Assembly (NCBI GenBank): GCA_945900455.1
Contig: CAMDJH010000032.1
Coordinates: 1-35,807, forward strand
Source of the DNA: Akkermansia muciniphila
GTDB lineage: Bacteria > Verrucomicrobiota > Verrucomicrobiia > Limisphaerales > UBA9464
Direction: 5' to 3'
DNA length: 35,807 bases
This document shows positions 1 through 9,149 of the stretch, one piece after another. The translations under genes were made by a program, and so were the position numbers. Below the pieces are notes generated by a model. The model did no database searches and was not told the origin of the DNA. It was given only the letters and a program-made list of their open reading frames with translations. How positions within the stretch are numbered: the stretch's first letter is position 1; each line of letters starts with the position of its first letter.

Positions 1-53
1 CTCGCGCTGGTGGGCGGACCAAGTAGACCTACCGTAGTCTGGACGACAGGTTC

Positions 54-905
54 GTGGTGCCTTGGACGACTCTCCAATCTCATCCGATTTTGCCCCTTTT
101 CGCCTTCCCATCACTGAAAATCACCCACAGATTAGCCGGAAGAGCCCTAAAATCTAACCTTATTCGTTTTGCTGCGGCCGCTGCTCTTGCGACCACCTCG
201 ACCGTGATATTGGGTGCTGAGCCGGCCGTTGATCCCAACCCTACGGGGTGGAAGAGCACGGCCGGTGCGAACCTCGCCCTCAACAAAGGCAACTCGGACA
301 CGTTGCTTGCCGGAGCAGACATTCTCTCGATCAAGAAGTGGGATAAGAATGAATTTTTTATAAAAGCCGATGCCGCTTATGGCAATCAGGGCACCGAGAA
401 CGATGGCCACAAGACCACCGCCCAAAATTACGGAATTCAAGCCCACTACAACCGCCTGATCACCGACCGTTTTTACTGGTGGTTAGATGCTGCCGCCCGG
501 CAGGACCGGATTGCCGACATCGATTACCGGGTGACGTTAGCGGCTGGTTTAGGGTACTATTTCATCAAGACGGAGGCCACTCAGTTATCGGGTGAAACCG
601 GACCGGGTGTTGTCTTTGAACGAGTGGGGAACGATGACTCAACCTATGCAACCATTCGGTTCGCCGAGCATTTCCGCCACAAGTTTGAGGGGGGTCGCGC
701 GTCGATCTTCCAGAACGCGGAATTCCTCCCTCGGATCGATGATTGGAGTCGTTACACCGTCAACGCGGATATTGGTGTCGAGGCCTCGATAACGGAGAAG
801 ATGGGTTTGCGTGTGATGTTGGCGGACACCTACAGAAGTGATCCGGCCCCCGGTTTTGATAACAACGACCTGAAGCTTCTCGCGGGCGTGACCTACAAGT
901 TTTGA
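54..905 (+). CDS. DUF481 (YdiY-like) outer-membrane beta-barrel protein
   Basis: The 283-residue product resembles DUF481/YdiY proteins, which are small outer-membrane barrels of unclear substrate. The mature part is rich in alternating polar/aromatic strands (for example GWKSTAGANLALNKGNSDT near residue 65) and ends in VTYKF, a terminal aromatic residue as expected for a Bam-inserted barrel. A signal peptide is visible around residues 33-56 (NLIRFAAAAALATTSTVILG, then AEPA). It lies unusually far from the ATG at 54, so the true start may be a later non-ATG codon, such as the TTG at 90. No good ribosome binding site decides between them. mscL follows 33 bases downstream on the same strand. 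Family assignment is by pattern recognition only. Confidence 0.8.
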   Translation: MVPWTTLQSHPILPLFAFPSLKITHRLAGRALKSNLIRFAAAAALATTSTVILGAEPAVDPNPTGWKSTAGANLALNKGNSDTLLAGADILSIKKWDKNEFFIKADAAYGNQGTENDGHKTTAQNYGIQAHYNRLITDRFYWWLDAAARQDRIADIDYRVTLAAGLGYYFIKTEATQLSGETGPGVVFERVGNDDSTYATIRFAEHFRHKFEGGRASIFQNAEFLPRIDDWSRYTVNADIGVEASITEKMGLRVMLADTYRSDPAPGFDNNDLKLLAGVTYKF

Positions 906-938
906 CTCGATCGCTAACCTCTCAAAAAAGGACTTCCT

Positions 939-1361
939 ATGGGATTCGCCGAAGATTTCAAAAAATTCCTGCTTCGTGGCAACCTCGTCGACATGGCCAT
1001 CGGTGTTGTCATTGGGGCCGCGTTCGGCAAGGTGACTTCCGCGTTCGTGGACGGGATTTTTACGCCCCCGGTGGGATTCCTCACGGGAGGCGTCGATTTC
1101 AGTAACAAATTTATCGCACTGAAGGATTTAGGCACGAATGTTATCAGCACGCTGGCGGACGCCCAAAAGGCGAACATTCCGGTGATCGCGTGGGGCAAAT
1201 TCCTGACCAGTTGCATTGATTTCACGATCGTGGCGTTCGCCATGTTCCTTATCATCAAATTGATGAACAACCTCAAGAAGGCCGAACCGGCGCCGGCGCC
1301 CCCCGGCCCGACTCCGTCCGAGAAACTCTTGGCCGAAATCCGCGACCTGATGAAAAAGTAG
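939..1361 (+). CDS. mscL: Large-conductance mechanosensitive channel MscL
   Basis: MscL forms a homopentameric inner-membrane pore that opens under membrane tension and releases solutes during hypo-osmotic shock. The 140-residue product is the usual family length. It begins GFAEDFKKFLLRGNLVDMAI, the amphipathic N-terminal helix followed by TM1 (about residues 15-42, with GVVIGAAFGKVTSAFVDGI). TM2 is near residues 80-103 (CIDFTIVAFAMFLIIKLM), followed by a charged C-terminal helix after a Pro/Ala-rich linker. An AAGGA ribosome binding site at 928-932, six bases before the ATG, supports the start. A strong terminator follows. The gene may be co-transcribed with the upstream DUF481 gene. Confidence 0.97.
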   Translation: MGFAEDFKKFLLRGNLVDMAIGVVIGAAFGKVTSAFVDGIFTPPVGFLTGGVDFSNKFIALKDLGTNVISTLADAQKANIPVIAWGKFLTSCIDFTIVAFAMFLIIKLMNNLKKAEPAPAPPGPTPSEKLLAEIRDLMKK

Positions 1362-1383
1362 GGCACGGGTCCGTCTTTCGACA

Positions 1384-1414
1384 GACCCGCCACGATTTTC
1401 GCGGCGGGTCTTTT
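1384..1414 (+). terminator. Rho-independent terminator after mscL
   Basis: A perfect 8-bp stem, GACCCGCC at 1384-1391 and GGCGGGTC at 1403-1410, encloses an 11-base loop and is followed by TTTT. It sits 22 bases after the mscL stop. Its position argues against the TTG at 1417 as start of the next gene. Confidence 0.85.
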
Positions 1415-1440
1415 CATTGGAGCGGTTCAAGTCCACACTG

Positions 1441-2331
1441 ATGCGTATGCGAGTTCTATGTGTTCACGCTCACTTCGATGACTACGAATTTGTGGCGGCG
1501 GGGACTTTCGAGATGTGGCGGCGCAAGCACGGACCCGGGTTTCGGTCGAAGGTGATTGTGTGCACCGACGGCCGGTCCGGGCACCACGAGCGGACGCGGC
1601 CGGATACGGCCCGCATCCGGTTGGCGGAACAGGAAGCCTCGGCGCGGCGGGGTGGCTTCGAGTTTCAGTTGCTCCGAAAACCGGATGGAAGGCCGTTCGA
1701 GGAGGCGTGCCGGATTCTGACCAACGATCTTCTGGCCGCACTTTGGCAGGCGATTCGCGAGTTTGAACCCGACTACCTTTTCTGCCCGCCCATGCCTTTC
1801 GATCCGCTTGCCGGTGTCCACCCCGACCACATCACCGTCGCGGATGCGGTTCGGCGTGTCGCATACATGATCAATGTCCCCCACGCCTTCCTGACGGAGT
1901 ACCCGGTGGCGGATGAGACCCGTTCGAAGCCTGTTCAGACTCCGGTGATTCTGAATACCTACGATGGCTACATGGCAGGTGAAAATGTGTTCGACCTCGT
2001 GGTCGACGTCGATCCCGCGTTCGATCTCGTGGCGGAAACGTCGTGGTGTCATCAGAGCCAGATCCGGGAATGGCTGCCGTGGGTGGGGCGTCATGACCTG
2101 GCTCCGCCCGGCTCGTTGGACGAGTGGAAGATTTCCCTGCGGAAACGCTTCGATCGCCAGCAGCGGGAACTAGGTCTGCCGGCGGGCGGTGCCTGCGAAG
2201 CGTTTGCCGTCACCGCGTGGGGCGTAGTCCCGACCCTGGCAAAGCTTCGGGAAGATCTCCCCAATCTGGTGCCGGATCCGGATCGAGACCAACGCCTTGC
2301 CAACCGGCTGCGCCGCTGGGGGTCAGGATAA
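1441..2331 (+). CDS. PIG-L family (GlcNAc-PI de-N-acetylase-like) deacetylase
   Basis: PIG-L/LmbE proteins are zinc-dependent deacetylases acting on N-acetyl sugars or related amides. Two family signatures are visible. The first is AHFDDYE near the N-terminus, a variant of the HPDDxE metal motif with Phe in place of Pro. The second is VHPDHITVADAV around residue 130, carrying the conserved HPDH. The reading frame extends to a TTG at 1417, but that would overlap the mscL terminator, so ATG 1441 (or 1447, two codons on) is the better start; neither has a clear Shine-Dalgarno. The product is about 296 residues. The substrate cannot be inferred from the neighbours. The gene converges with lysC. 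Confidence 0.85.
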   Translation: MRMRVLCVHAHFDDYEFVAAGTFEMWRRKHGPGFRSKVIVCTDGRSGHHERTRPDTARIRLAEQEASARRGGFEFQLLRKPDGRPFEEACRILTNDLLAALWQAIREFEPDYLFCPPMPFDPLAGVHPDHITVADAVRRVAYMINVPHAFLTEYPVADETRSKPVQTPVILNTYDGYMAGENVFDLVVDVDPAFDLVAETSWCHQSQIREWLPWVGRHDLAPPGSLDEWKISLRKRFDRQQRELGLPAGGACEAFAVTAWGVVPTLAKLREDLPNLVPDPDRDQRLANRLRRWGSG

Positions 2332-2415
2332 CTCCCAGGGCTTTGCTGATCCGACCGCCCTTCAGAGTTCCAAAGGAGCATGCGCCGCTAAAAAAATCAG
2401 CGCTCGAAGCCGTTC

Positions 2416-3633
2416 TCAACCGATAAACGCCTCGTGCAGAGCCCGCATCGCCGACTCACCCTTCGCAAGGTCAATCACGACGCTGATCTTAATCTCACTG
2501 GTCGAGATCATTTCGATGTTCACTCCTTCGCGAGCGAGGACATCAAACATTTTGGCCGCCACGCCACTGTGGCTGCGCATCCCCACGCCCACAATGCTCA
2601 GCTTTCCGATGTTTTCGTCCGCCTGCACTTCGCGTATGCCCAGCTCCCGTTGCAGTTCTTCAATTACCTTGCGGGCCTTCGGCAGGTCAGCTTTATCCGC
2701 GGTGAACGACAGGTCGGTCACCGGCTTCCCCCCCGCGTGACTCACATTCTGCACGATCATGTCGACATTGATCGCCGCGTCACCGAGTGCGCGAAATATG
2801 CGGGCCGCCCGGCCCGGTTGGTCGGGCACGCCAAATAACGTCACTTTGGCCTGATTTTTGTCGAGCGAGACACCGCGGACGACGACGCCTTCCATGCTGG
2901 TGGTTTCTTCTTTCACGATGGTACCCGGATTTTCATTGAGACTGGAGCGGACTTCGAAAACGACTTTAAACTTCTTGGCAAATTCGACCGACCGCAACTG
3001 CATCACCTTGGCCCCGGATCCAGCCAACTCCAGCATTTCGTCGTAGGCGATTTCTGGAAGCTTTCTAGCAGTGGGAACAATCCTCGGATCGGCGGTGTAG
3101 ACGCCGTCGACGTCCGTGTAAATCTGGCAAAGATCCGCTTTCAACGCCGCGGCGAGCGCAATGGCCGTGAGGTCCGATCCACCGCGTCCCAGCGTGGTAA
3201 TCTGTCCCGCTGCGGTTTGCCCCTGGAAGCCGGCGACAATCACCACGTTGCCAGCATCCAGCATGCGATGGACGGCTGCGGGAGTGATATTCTGAATCTT
3301 GGCCTTGGTGTGGACGCCATCCGTCACAATCCCCGCCTGGGCACCCGTGAGGGAAACGGCGGACACGCCGGCGGCATGGAGTGCGATGGCGGTGAGTGCA
3401 ATCGTTTGCTGCTCGCCCGTGGCGAGCAACATGTCCATCTCGCGTTCGCTCGGCAGCCCGGTGATCTCCTTGGCAAGTCGGATCAGGCCATCGGTGACTC
3501 CGCTCATCGCGGAGACCACCACGACGACTTGATCCCCTCGCTGGCAATACTCAGCGACCCGTCGGGCGACGTTCTTGATGCGGTCGGTGTTGCCGACCGA
3601 CGAACCGCCGTATTTCTGGACAATCAGAGGCAT
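2416..3633 (-). CDS. lysC: Aspartate kinase
   Basis: Aspartokinase phosphorylates L-aspartate to beta-aspartyl phosphate, the first step toward lysine, threonine, methionine and diaminopimelate. The 405-residue protein opens with IVQKYGGSSVG, the amino-acid-kinase nucleotide/substrate loop. It has TLGRGGSDLTAIALAAALKA near residues 148-167 and DVDGVYTADPRI near 175. The C-terminal third holds two ACT domains (VTLFGVPDQPGRAARIF and LSIVGVGMRSHSGVAAKMF), which bind allosteric amino acids. Length and layout match the monofunctional lysine-sensitive type. The gene stands alone, with no other pathway gene next to it. No lysine riboswitch is seen in the roughly 100 bases between its start and the tRNA gene. 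Confidence 0.96.
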   Translation of the reverse strand: MPLIVQKYGGSSVGNTDRIKNVARRVAEYCQRGDQVVVVVSAMSGVTDGLIRLAKEITGLPSEREMDMLLATGEQQTIALTAIALHAAGVSAVSLTGAQAGIVTDGVHTKAKIQNITPAAVHRMLDAGNVVIVAGFQGQTAAGQITTLGRGGSDLTAIALAAALKADLCQIYTDVDGVYTADPRIVPTARKLPEIAYDEMLELAGSGAKVMQLRSVEFAKKFKVVFEVRSSLNENPGTIVKEETTSMEGVVVRGVSLDKNQAKVTLFGVPDQPGRAARIFRALGDAAINVDMIVQNVSHAGGKPVTDLSFTADKADLPKARKVIEELQRELGIREVQADENIGKLSIVGVGMRSHSGVAAKMFDVLAREGVNIEMISTSEIKISVVIDLAKGESAMRALHEAFIG

Positions 3634-3733
3634 GCGTCGAAAGAAGGACTATGAAACTGGGAATCGGCTCGGATACTCAACGGAAAAAACTTGTCGACCA
3701 GCCTTCCTCCCCCTATCCCTGTGCACCGGTTGA

Positions 3734-3818
3734 GCCCGCGTGGCGGAATTGGCAGACGCGCTAGATTCAGGTTCTAGTGAGTAACATCGTACAGGTTCAA
3801 GTCCTGTCGCGGGCACCA
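3734..3818 (+). tRNA. tRNA-Leu (anticodon CAG)
   Basis: The acceptor arms GCCCGCG (3734-3740) and CGCGGGC (3808-3814) pair perfectly. They are followed by discriminator A and an encoded CCA (3816-3818). The anticodon stem CTAGA/TCTAG encloses the loop TTCAGGT, giving anticodon CAG at 3768-3770, which reads CUG leucine codons. A long variable arm after the anticodon stem and the T-loop GGTTCAAGTCC are as expected for a class II tRNA-Leu. The length is 85 bases. Confidence 0.97.
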
Positions 3819-3867
3819 CCCACCCCAGTTTCAGATATTGGGCGGGTGCGCAGCCGAACTCGGCAAC

Positions 3868-4170
3868 TCACGGTCCAAGCGGTGCGCCCGTGGTGGTGGT
3901 TGTGACTGTGGGGAGATTATTTACCCAAAGGTTGAGTTGAGCGATCTGAGCGTAGTCCACCCGAGCCTTGTAGATGCTGTAAAGTCCCGCCCCATGAAGG
4001 ACGGGCCCACCCGATGGCTTGTAGTCCACCTGTCCGTTATAGAGGTCGTAGCTATCGCGGTAAGGCCAGGAATAGTCCGCAAAGCGGGCTCCTTCGGACT
4101 CGATCAATTCAAAGTAGCGCCAGCCGGTAACGTCCACGCTGACGTAGTGCTCGCCGATCGCGTTTCGTCA
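3868..4170 (-). pseudogene. 3' remnant of an unidentified larger gene
   Basis: On the minus strand, an open frame reads from just after a stop codon at about 4171 (IGEHYVSVDVTGWRYFELIE and onward) to a TGA at 3868-3870. The text looks protein-like: it has well-distributed aromatic and acidic residues, TGWRYFELIESEG, and a low-complexity TVTTTTTG tail. Coherent sequence continues upstream of the only available start (a GTG at 4137) until it meets the stop, so the 5' part of the gene appears lost. It resembles a C-terminal beta-sandwich of an exported protein, but I do not recognise the family. It lies between the tRNA-Leu gene and an oxidoreductase gene on the other strand. Confidence 0.5.
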
Positions 4171-4252
4171 GGATGCCCAGCGAGGAGCAACAAAGTTTCC
4201 CTCCGCCAAAACCGCCGTTGATTTGTGGGCAATCTCGGGGATAATCACGGGC

Positions 4253-5644
4253 ATGAAAACCACCCGACGCCAGTTTATGGGCAAAGCAGCGTTCACCGTG
4301 TCTGCGTTCACCATCGTCCCCCGTCACGTGCTCGGTGGAGCCGGGTTTGTGCCACCGAGCGAGAAAGTCAATGTTGCCCTGGTTGGTGCCGGTGGACAAG
4401 GGCGCACCAACTTGCAAGCGCTCTTACGAATGCCGGATGTCCAGGTCATCGCGGTTGCGGACCCCGCCGAGTCGTTCAGCCTCGAAGATTTTTACTACAA
4501 AGGGCAGGGCGGCCGAATGCCAACCCAGGCTCTGATCGAAAAGCACTACGCCGACAAGACCCCCAACTTCCGTTGCGCGGCCTACGAGGATTTCCGCGTG
4601 ATGCTGGCGAAGGAAAAAGCAGTCGACGCCATCCTCTGTGCGACTCCCGACCATCTCCATGCCGCGGTGAGCATCGCGTCGATGAAGGCAAAAAAACACG
4701 TTTATTGCGAGAAGCCATTGACGCACAATATTTGGGAGGCACGCGAAGTTGCCCGCGTGACCAAGGAAACTGGCGTCGCCACGCAGATGGGCAACATCGG
4801 GCATTCCGAAGAGGGGATGCGGCAAACGTGCGAATGGATCTGGGCTGGCGCCATCGGCCCGGTGCGTGAGGTCCATGCCTGGGTCAGCGCCACCCGCTGG
4901 AATAAATCACTCACCGGACGCCCGCCGGGTTCGCCGCCTGTGCCAGCCGGCCTGAACTGGGATCTGTGGCTTGGACCCCGGGAGCCCAGACCGTTCCATC
5001 CGGCCTATTTTCCCGTGCAATGGCGTGACTTCTGGGCGTTTGGCGGCGGTGGCATGGGCGATTTTGTGTGTCACGATCTTGATACCGCCTGCTGGGCTCT
5101 CGACTTGCGCAACCCGATTCTCGTGGAGGCCCGCCCTGCCGGACAAATGAACGACGAAATCGCCCCGCATGGTGAACTGTGCTATTGGCAGTTTGGTGCC
5201 CAGGGCGAGCGACCCCCCGTCAAGGCGACCTGGTACGACGGCGGACTGCGGCCACCGATTCCGGAGGGGTGGCCGGACGACGAAAACTTCCCATCGCGCG
5301 GCTGTCTGTTCGTGGGGGACAAGGGCACGATGATCAGCCCCGGACTGGGCGGGCGGCCTCGATTGTTACCCGAGAGCAAGCACGAGGCCTATCAACCCCC
5401 GCCGAAGACGATCGCTCGATCCAAAGGGCATCATCGCGACTGGATTGATGCCTGCAAGGGCGGCCCGCCGGCGAGCAGCCATTTCGAGTATGGGGCACGC
5501 CTCACGGAACTCCTCATGCTGGGCGTCCTCTCCCTCCGGGCGGGCAGCCGCATTCACTGGGACGCCACTGCCATGAAGGCGAAGGGCCTCCCTGCGGCGG
5601 ATGCTTTCATCCGGGAAACCTATCGGTCGGGGTGGGAGTGGTGA
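4253..5644 (+). CDS. Gfo/Idh/MocA family oxidoreductase with Tat signal
   Basis: This is an NAD(P)-dependent sugar or polyol dehydrogenase-type protein, probably exported folded. The ATG at 4253 starts a Tat signal, MKTTRRQFMGKAAFTVSAF, with the twin arginines at residues 5-6. An upstream TTG at 4223 would extend it but would bury the signal. The Rossmann motif VALVGAGGQGRTN is at about 41-53. The family motif CEKPLTHN follows HVY near residue 155, with the conserved Lys of EKP. The C-terminal half is the alpha/beta substrate domain (GGGGMGDFVCHDLDTACWAL). The length of 463 residues matches the exported PVC-phylum subgroup. The substrate is unknown and no sugar-degradation genes are adjacent. 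Confidence 0.9.
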   Translation: MKTTRRQFMGKAAFTVSAFTIVPRHVLGGAGFVPPSEKVNVALVGAGGQGRTNLQALLRMPDVQVIAVADPAESFSLEDFYYKGQGGRMPTQALIEKHYADKTPNFRCAAYEDFRVMLAKEKAVDAILCATPDHLHAAVSIASMKAKKHVYCEKPLTHNIWEAREVARVTKETGVATQMGNIGHSEEGMRQTCEWIWAGAIGPVREVHAWVSATRWNKSLTGRPPGSPPVPAGLNWDLWLGPREPRPFHPAYFPVQWRDFWAFGGGGMGDFVCHDLDTACWALDLRNPILVEARPAGQMNDEIAPHGELCYWQFGAQGERPPVKATWYDGGLRPPIPEGWPDDENFPSRGCLFVGDKGTMISPGLGGRPRLLPESKHEAYQPPPKTIARSKGHHRDWIDACKGGPPASSHFEYGARLTELLMLGVLSLRAGSRIHWDATAMKAKGLPAADAFIRETYRSGWEW

Positions 5645-5882
5645 TGAAACACGGCGCCTGCAACGCCGGCCGATAGCGGCGCACCACCCTCGCGCGCTTC
5701 GGTCAAGAACAAATGGCCGGCCGCAATCTCAACGGGATTCGAACGTAGCTGTCTCCCGTCATCAACATGCCGCTCCTCAGGCCCAGAGGGCTGTCATCCC
5801 CTAGCCCAGGCCATCGTCCTGGGTATAACTATGGCAATGGTCGGCGGCCTGCGGGATCGAAAGAACAGGTAATGGATCCCGT
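5645..5882. other. Non-coding gap with a short palindrome
   Basis: No gene is supported here. It contains an interrupted inverted repeat, CCCAGG at 5805-5810 and CCTGGG at 5818-5823 with a 7-base loop. It has no T-tract, so it is not a clear terminator for either convergent gene. It could be a dispersed intergenic repeat. Confidence 0.35.
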
Positions 5883-6674
5883 TCATTCGTCCGCTGATTC
5901 GAGCACCTTCAGAATTTGATTGAAGGCGTCGTATAGGTCCGCGTTGTTCTGGAGATCCAGTGTGAATCGGCGATCGCGATTTGCCAGAGTCGAGACTTGC
6001 CCTTCGAAATAAAGGACATTGGAAACCTTCTGTTTGTGATGCGTGCGTGACTTGATATTGTATGTGGCGACCGCGGGCGAGCAAAGAAACTGCGAGTCGA
6101 TGGCAAGCGCATGAATCGGCTTCCCGTTGCGATTATAGCCAGGGTTTTCGAGGAGAATTGATGCCGGCTCCACGGAAGGGGTGTAGAATAATTGAGTCAC
6201 GCCGCCATGCCGATAGTAGTAGCTACATTGCGCTTGATTCGTGCCCACCTTAGCCAGTTCGGATTTGGCATCCACGACTTGATCGACACCCGGGCAGAAA
6301 AGAACGCGCGGAGTCCTCGCAAGGTAACGGTCCAGGAGCAAACCCAAGGCAACCGGAGCACCGCTCCGCAACGAGAGGAGGCTGGTGGGGGAACCGGTCG
6401 ATGGATAGAATTCCGCCGGATGGGAGAAGGCCGGCGCGTCAGGGCCATAGGGAATTCTTCCGGAATGGTCCTGTGCGTATCCATGAATCGCTATGCCCAA
6501 TTGCCGAAGATTCGAAATGCACGCGGCCCGACGCCCCGAATCCTTGGCGGAAGCGAGTGCGGGAAGCAGAAGGGCTGCGAGAACGGCAAGGACGGCAAGG
6601 ACGACGAGCAACTCGATCAGGGTGAACGCTCTGCACCAAGGTGGTGGGCATTCCGTAGCATTCGGGACGAGCAT
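5883..6674 (-). CDS. Pseudopilin-like protein (prepilin N-terminal methylation motif)
   Basis: The protein carries a type II secretion/type IV pilin N-terminus, [20 protein letters not shown], in which the Phe after a short basic leader would be the methylated first mature residue. A membrane-spanning helix of about 20 residues follows, then a globular domain with [20 protein letters not shown] place the start at ATG 6674. The sequence GTAGGAG just upstream gives a ribosome binding site that overlaps the stop codon of the preceding repeat-protein gene, 14 bases away. The frame runs further upstream but only into that gene. The product is 263 residues. Such proteins are expanded in Verrucomicrobiota and their individual roles are mostly unknown. 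Co-transcription with the upstream repeat protein is likely. Confidence 0.8.
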   Translation of the reverse strand: MLVPNATECPPPWCRAFTLIELLVVLAVLAVLAALLLPALASAKDSGRRAACISNLRQLGIAIHGYAQDHSGRIPYGPDAPAFSHPAEFYPSTGSPTSLLSLRSGAPVALGLLLDRYLARTPRVLFCPGVDQVVDAKSELAKVGTNQAQCSYYYRHGGVTQLFYTPSVEPASILLENPGYNRNGKPIHALAIDSQFLCSPAVATYNIKSRTHHKQKVSNVLYFEGQVSTLANRDRRFTLDLQNNADLYDAFNQILKVLESADE

Positions 6675-6688
6675 TTTCAGGGTCGCTC

Positions 6689-8914
6689 CTACGGCACCTG
6701 GCGGGCCTGATAATGTCGAATGCCCGAATTCAAATTTGTGTCCGTATACAATAGGCTTCCCGTGAGATTCGTAATCGTTCCCAGGCCGGTCCAACGCGAC
6801 GTTGGAAGCGCGAGATTCGTGCTCGTCAGGATCTCAAATAGTCCGGGTGCGCTTTCGAGCATGAATTGGAACCGATCATTAAAGTATGAAGATCCCGTTA
6901 ATACTGGATCGCGCACGACGGCCAACCGGACGTTGTCGATGTCCCAATAGCCGCCCTTCAAATCGAACCCGACCGTGGAAGCCAGTTGAATGCCGATGTT
7001 CTTGGCAGCCCATGCGTCGCCCGGCTTAACGGCTGGTACAATGGCTTGAAAATCCGTAAGATGTGTTCCCGTCGGGAAAAGCGACTTGGTGTTGGTGATG
7101 GTTGTCGACGTCAGGGTCACCCGGTTGTTGGCGGCGTCTCGATAGTAGAGGCTCATTTGAAATGTAACCCCGTTGGACATTCCACCGCCACCACCCAGTA
7201 ATCCGACCGTAAGCACGTACGCTTTTCCGACTTCAAATTTAGCGTCGAAGTCATGCGTCGGTGAACGGTTCGTCCCACCGATGGAATTATAATCCTGAAA
7301 GATGGCAACTTCCGGCAATGCGAATAGAAACACCGCCTGCTTTCCGTCCATGTTGTCGATGTGGTTCGCACTTCCATTTGTCGTATTCAGGAATTGGCCG
7401 ACGAGTTGGTCCCAGGGGAATCCGCCGCCGCCCATATACCAGGGAGGCTCAGGAGCTTTTTGCCAGGAATCCACTCCGGGGCCGGCGAAGTCTGTTTCGG
7501 GGGATTCGAAGGAGCCATTGGGAATGATGCTCTCGGTCAATCGCACGTTGTCCAAATCCCAATAACCGCCTCGACGATCAAATCCGGTCGTGGATGCCAA
7601 CCGAATACCGATATATTTGCCCGCCCATGCGTCATTGGCCTGTACGAGTGGCGCTCTTGCCTGGAAGTCAACAAAGCGCGTGTTCGTGGGAAACAATTCT
7701 TGAGAATTGGTAATGGTCGTCGATGCGACCGTAACGGCATTGCTGGCTGCATCACGATAATACAGGCTGATTTGGAATGTCGCGCCATTGGACATTCCGC
7801 CGCCACCACCCAGCAATCCGACCGCGAGCGCATAGGACTTGCCCACCTCAAATCGCGCGTTGAGGTCGCGGGTCGGAGCGGTGTCGGTTCCTCCGATGGA
7901 GTTGTAATCCTGAAAGATCGCAACGTCGGGCAACGCAAACAAAAATGCCCCCTGGCTGCCGTCCATGTTTTCAATGCGGTTCGGGCTGCCATTCGTCGTA
8001 TTGAGAAATTCGCCAACAAGTTGTTCCCAGGGAAATCCCCCGCCGCCCATGTACCACGAAGGCTCGGGTGCCTTCTGCCAGGAGCCCATTGTGGGACTGG
8101 CGAAATCGGCTTCCGGAGATTCAAAGGAGCTGTTTGGTACAACGCTCTCGGTCAATCGTACATTGTCCAAATCCCAATAACCACCTCGGAGGTCAAAGCG
8201 GGCAGTGGATGCCAAGCGTATGCCGACGTGCTTTCCCGCCCAGGCGTCGGTCGGGCGCACAATCGGAGTCCGCGCCTGGAAGTCAACGAATCGAGTGTTT
8301 GTCGGAAATTGATCCTGCGAGTGGGTGACGGTCGTGTGGGCGACCGTGATGACGTTGCTGACTGCGTCGCGATAATACAGGCTGATTTGGAATGTCGCGC
8401 CATTGGACATTCCACCGCCACCACCCAGGACACCGACCGTTAGCGCGTAGGATTTTCCTGCTTCAAATCGAGCGTTGAGGTCGTGGGCTGGCGACGCGCT
8501 AGTTCCGCCGACAGAGTTGTAATCTTGAAAGATCGCTACATCGGGCAAGGCAAACAAAAATGCCCCCTGGCTTCCGTCCATGTTTTCAATTCGGTTCGGG
8601 CTGCCATTCGTCGTGTTAAGGAATTCGCCAACGAGTTGATCCCAGGGAAATCCACCCCCTCCCATATACCAAGCCGGCTCAGCCGCCTTCTGCCAAGAGC
8701 CCATCGTGGAACTGGCAAAATCGGTTTCCGGAGATTCAAAGGAACCGTTGGGAATCAGAATGGCGCCCGCTCGAATCGCGCTGATTCCGGCAACCGTGGC
8801 GAGCAGTCCAACAACCATTAAGGCGAGGCGCTTCTGCAAGATGGAGCTTGGATCATTGGAACAGATGGGGAATACCCGTCCGGCACACACTTCAAGAACT
8901 TCACAAGGGTTCAT
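6689..8914 (-). CDS. Exported protein with three tandem 205-residue repeats
   Basis: I do not recognise a named family. From a likely ATG at 8914 the protein is 741 residues. It has a hydrophobic signal ([20 protein letters not shown] at about 30-48), then three tandem units of about 205 residues beginning [10 protein letters not shown], at about 54-258, 259-463 and 464-667. Each unit has conserved [10 protein letters not shown], NGSxNxIxNMDG, [11 protein letters not shown] and [14 protein letters not shown] stretches, suggesting jelly-roll or carbohydrate-binding-like beta-sandwiches of extracellular proteins. The last 75 residues are a different domain ending YQARQVP. The frame is open to 9184, but the extra N-terminus would bury the signal peptide. 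No clear ribosome binding site supports 8914. A pseudopilin gene follows 14 bases downstream. Confidence 0.7.
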   Translation of the reverse strand: MNPCEVLEVCAGRVFPICSNDPSSILQKRLALMVVGLLATVAGISAIRAGAILIPNGSFESPETDFASSTMGSWQKAAEPAWYMGGGGFPWDQLVGEFLNTTNGSPNRIENMDGSQGAFLFALPDVAIFQDYNSVGGTSASPAHDLNARFEAGKSYALTVGVLGGGGGMSNGATFQISLYYRDAVSNVITVAHTTVTHSQDQFPTNTRFVDFQARTPIVRPTDAWAGKHVGIRLASTARFDLRGGYWDLDNVRLTESVVPNSSFESPEADFASPTMGSWQKAPEPSWYMGGGGFPWEQLVGEFLNTTNGSPNRIENMDGSQGAFLFALPDVAIFQDYNSIGGTDTAPTRDLNARFEVGKSYALAVGLLGGGGGMSNGATFQISLYYRDAASNAVTVASTTITNSQELFPTNTRFVDFQARAPLVQANDAWAGKYIGIRLASTTGFDRRGGYWDLDNVRLTESIIPNGSFESPETDFAGPGVDSWQKAPEPPWYMGGGGFPWDQLVGQFLNTTNGSANHIDNMDGKQAVFLFALPEVAIFQDYNSIGGTNRSPTHDFDAKFEVGKAYVLTVGLLGGGGGMSNGVTFQMSLYYRDAANNRVTLTSTTITNTKSLFPTGTHLTDFQAIVPAVKPGDAWAAKNIGIQLASTVGFDLKGGYWDIDNVRLAVVRDPVLTGSSYFNDRFQFMLESAPGLFEILTSTNLALPTSRWTGLGTITNLTGSLLYTDTNLNSGIRHYQARQVP
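6911..8755 (-). repeat. Three tandem in-frame repeats of about 615 bp
   Basis: The units lie at about 8755-8141, 8140-7526 and 7525-6911, in the coding direction of the repeat protein. They are highly similar at the nucleotide level; for example, the stretch encoding [11 protein letters not shown] recurs almost unchanged near 8420, 7810 and 7190. This implies recent duplication or ongoing homogenisation. Long frames on the opposite strand here are by-products of the repeated composition. Confidence 0.9.
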
Positions 8915-9101
8915 TTCAATACCGGTCATTTTTGTGGTGGCAGCATTCACGGCAAATGGACAAAGCACGTCAACAACGATGCGGACGTGCGTTCCGTTTG
9001 CAACCCGTTTGTTCGCAGTGGGTGTGAGACAAAGATTTTTGCGAGTTCCAGAGTCCCCCACATTAGCTCCTCGATTGCTCCATAGGAGCGCGCTGGCTGA
9101 C

Positions 9102-9125
9102 AGCCACGGGCCCGAGCCCGTGGCT
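9102..9125. repeat. 10-bp perfect hairpin between genes (REP-like candidate)
   Basis: AGCCACGGGC (9102-9111) and GCCCGTGGCT (9116-9125) pair perfectly around a CCGA loop. The hairpin lies 24 bases beyond the aldolase stop. There is no T-tract on either strand, so it is a poor intrinsic terminator. A REP-associated transposase gene lies 1.3 kb away, so a REP-type palindrome is possible. Confidence 0.5.
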
Positions 9126-9149
9126 TCGCGGGGAAAATGGATCCTTTGC

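Noticed and set aside
1417-1440. TTG at 1417 as the start of the PIG-L gene
   Set aside because: It begins inside the downstream flank of the mscL terminator and adds eight residues of no family character; ATG 1441 is closer to the conserved first strand.
3634-3733. A lysine riboswitch upstream of aspartate kinase
   Set aside because: Only about 100 bases separate the start codon from the tRNA gene and none of the conserved lysine-aptamer blocks are seen.
7361-8443. A 360-residue open frame on the plus strand across the triple-repeat gene
   Set aside because: It is antisense to the repeat protein and is itself repetitive only because the DNA is. The minus-strand product has a signal peptide, conserved repeat motifs and a downstream partner gene.
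6911-8755. CRISPR or satellite array
   Set aside because: The repeat unit is about 615 bases, continuous, in frame, and encodes a 205-residue protein domain; there are no spacers.
9102-9125. Reading the hairpin after the aldolase gene as an intrinsic terminator
   Set aside because: The stem is strong but no T-run follows on the aldolase strand, so I list it as a palindromic repeat instead.
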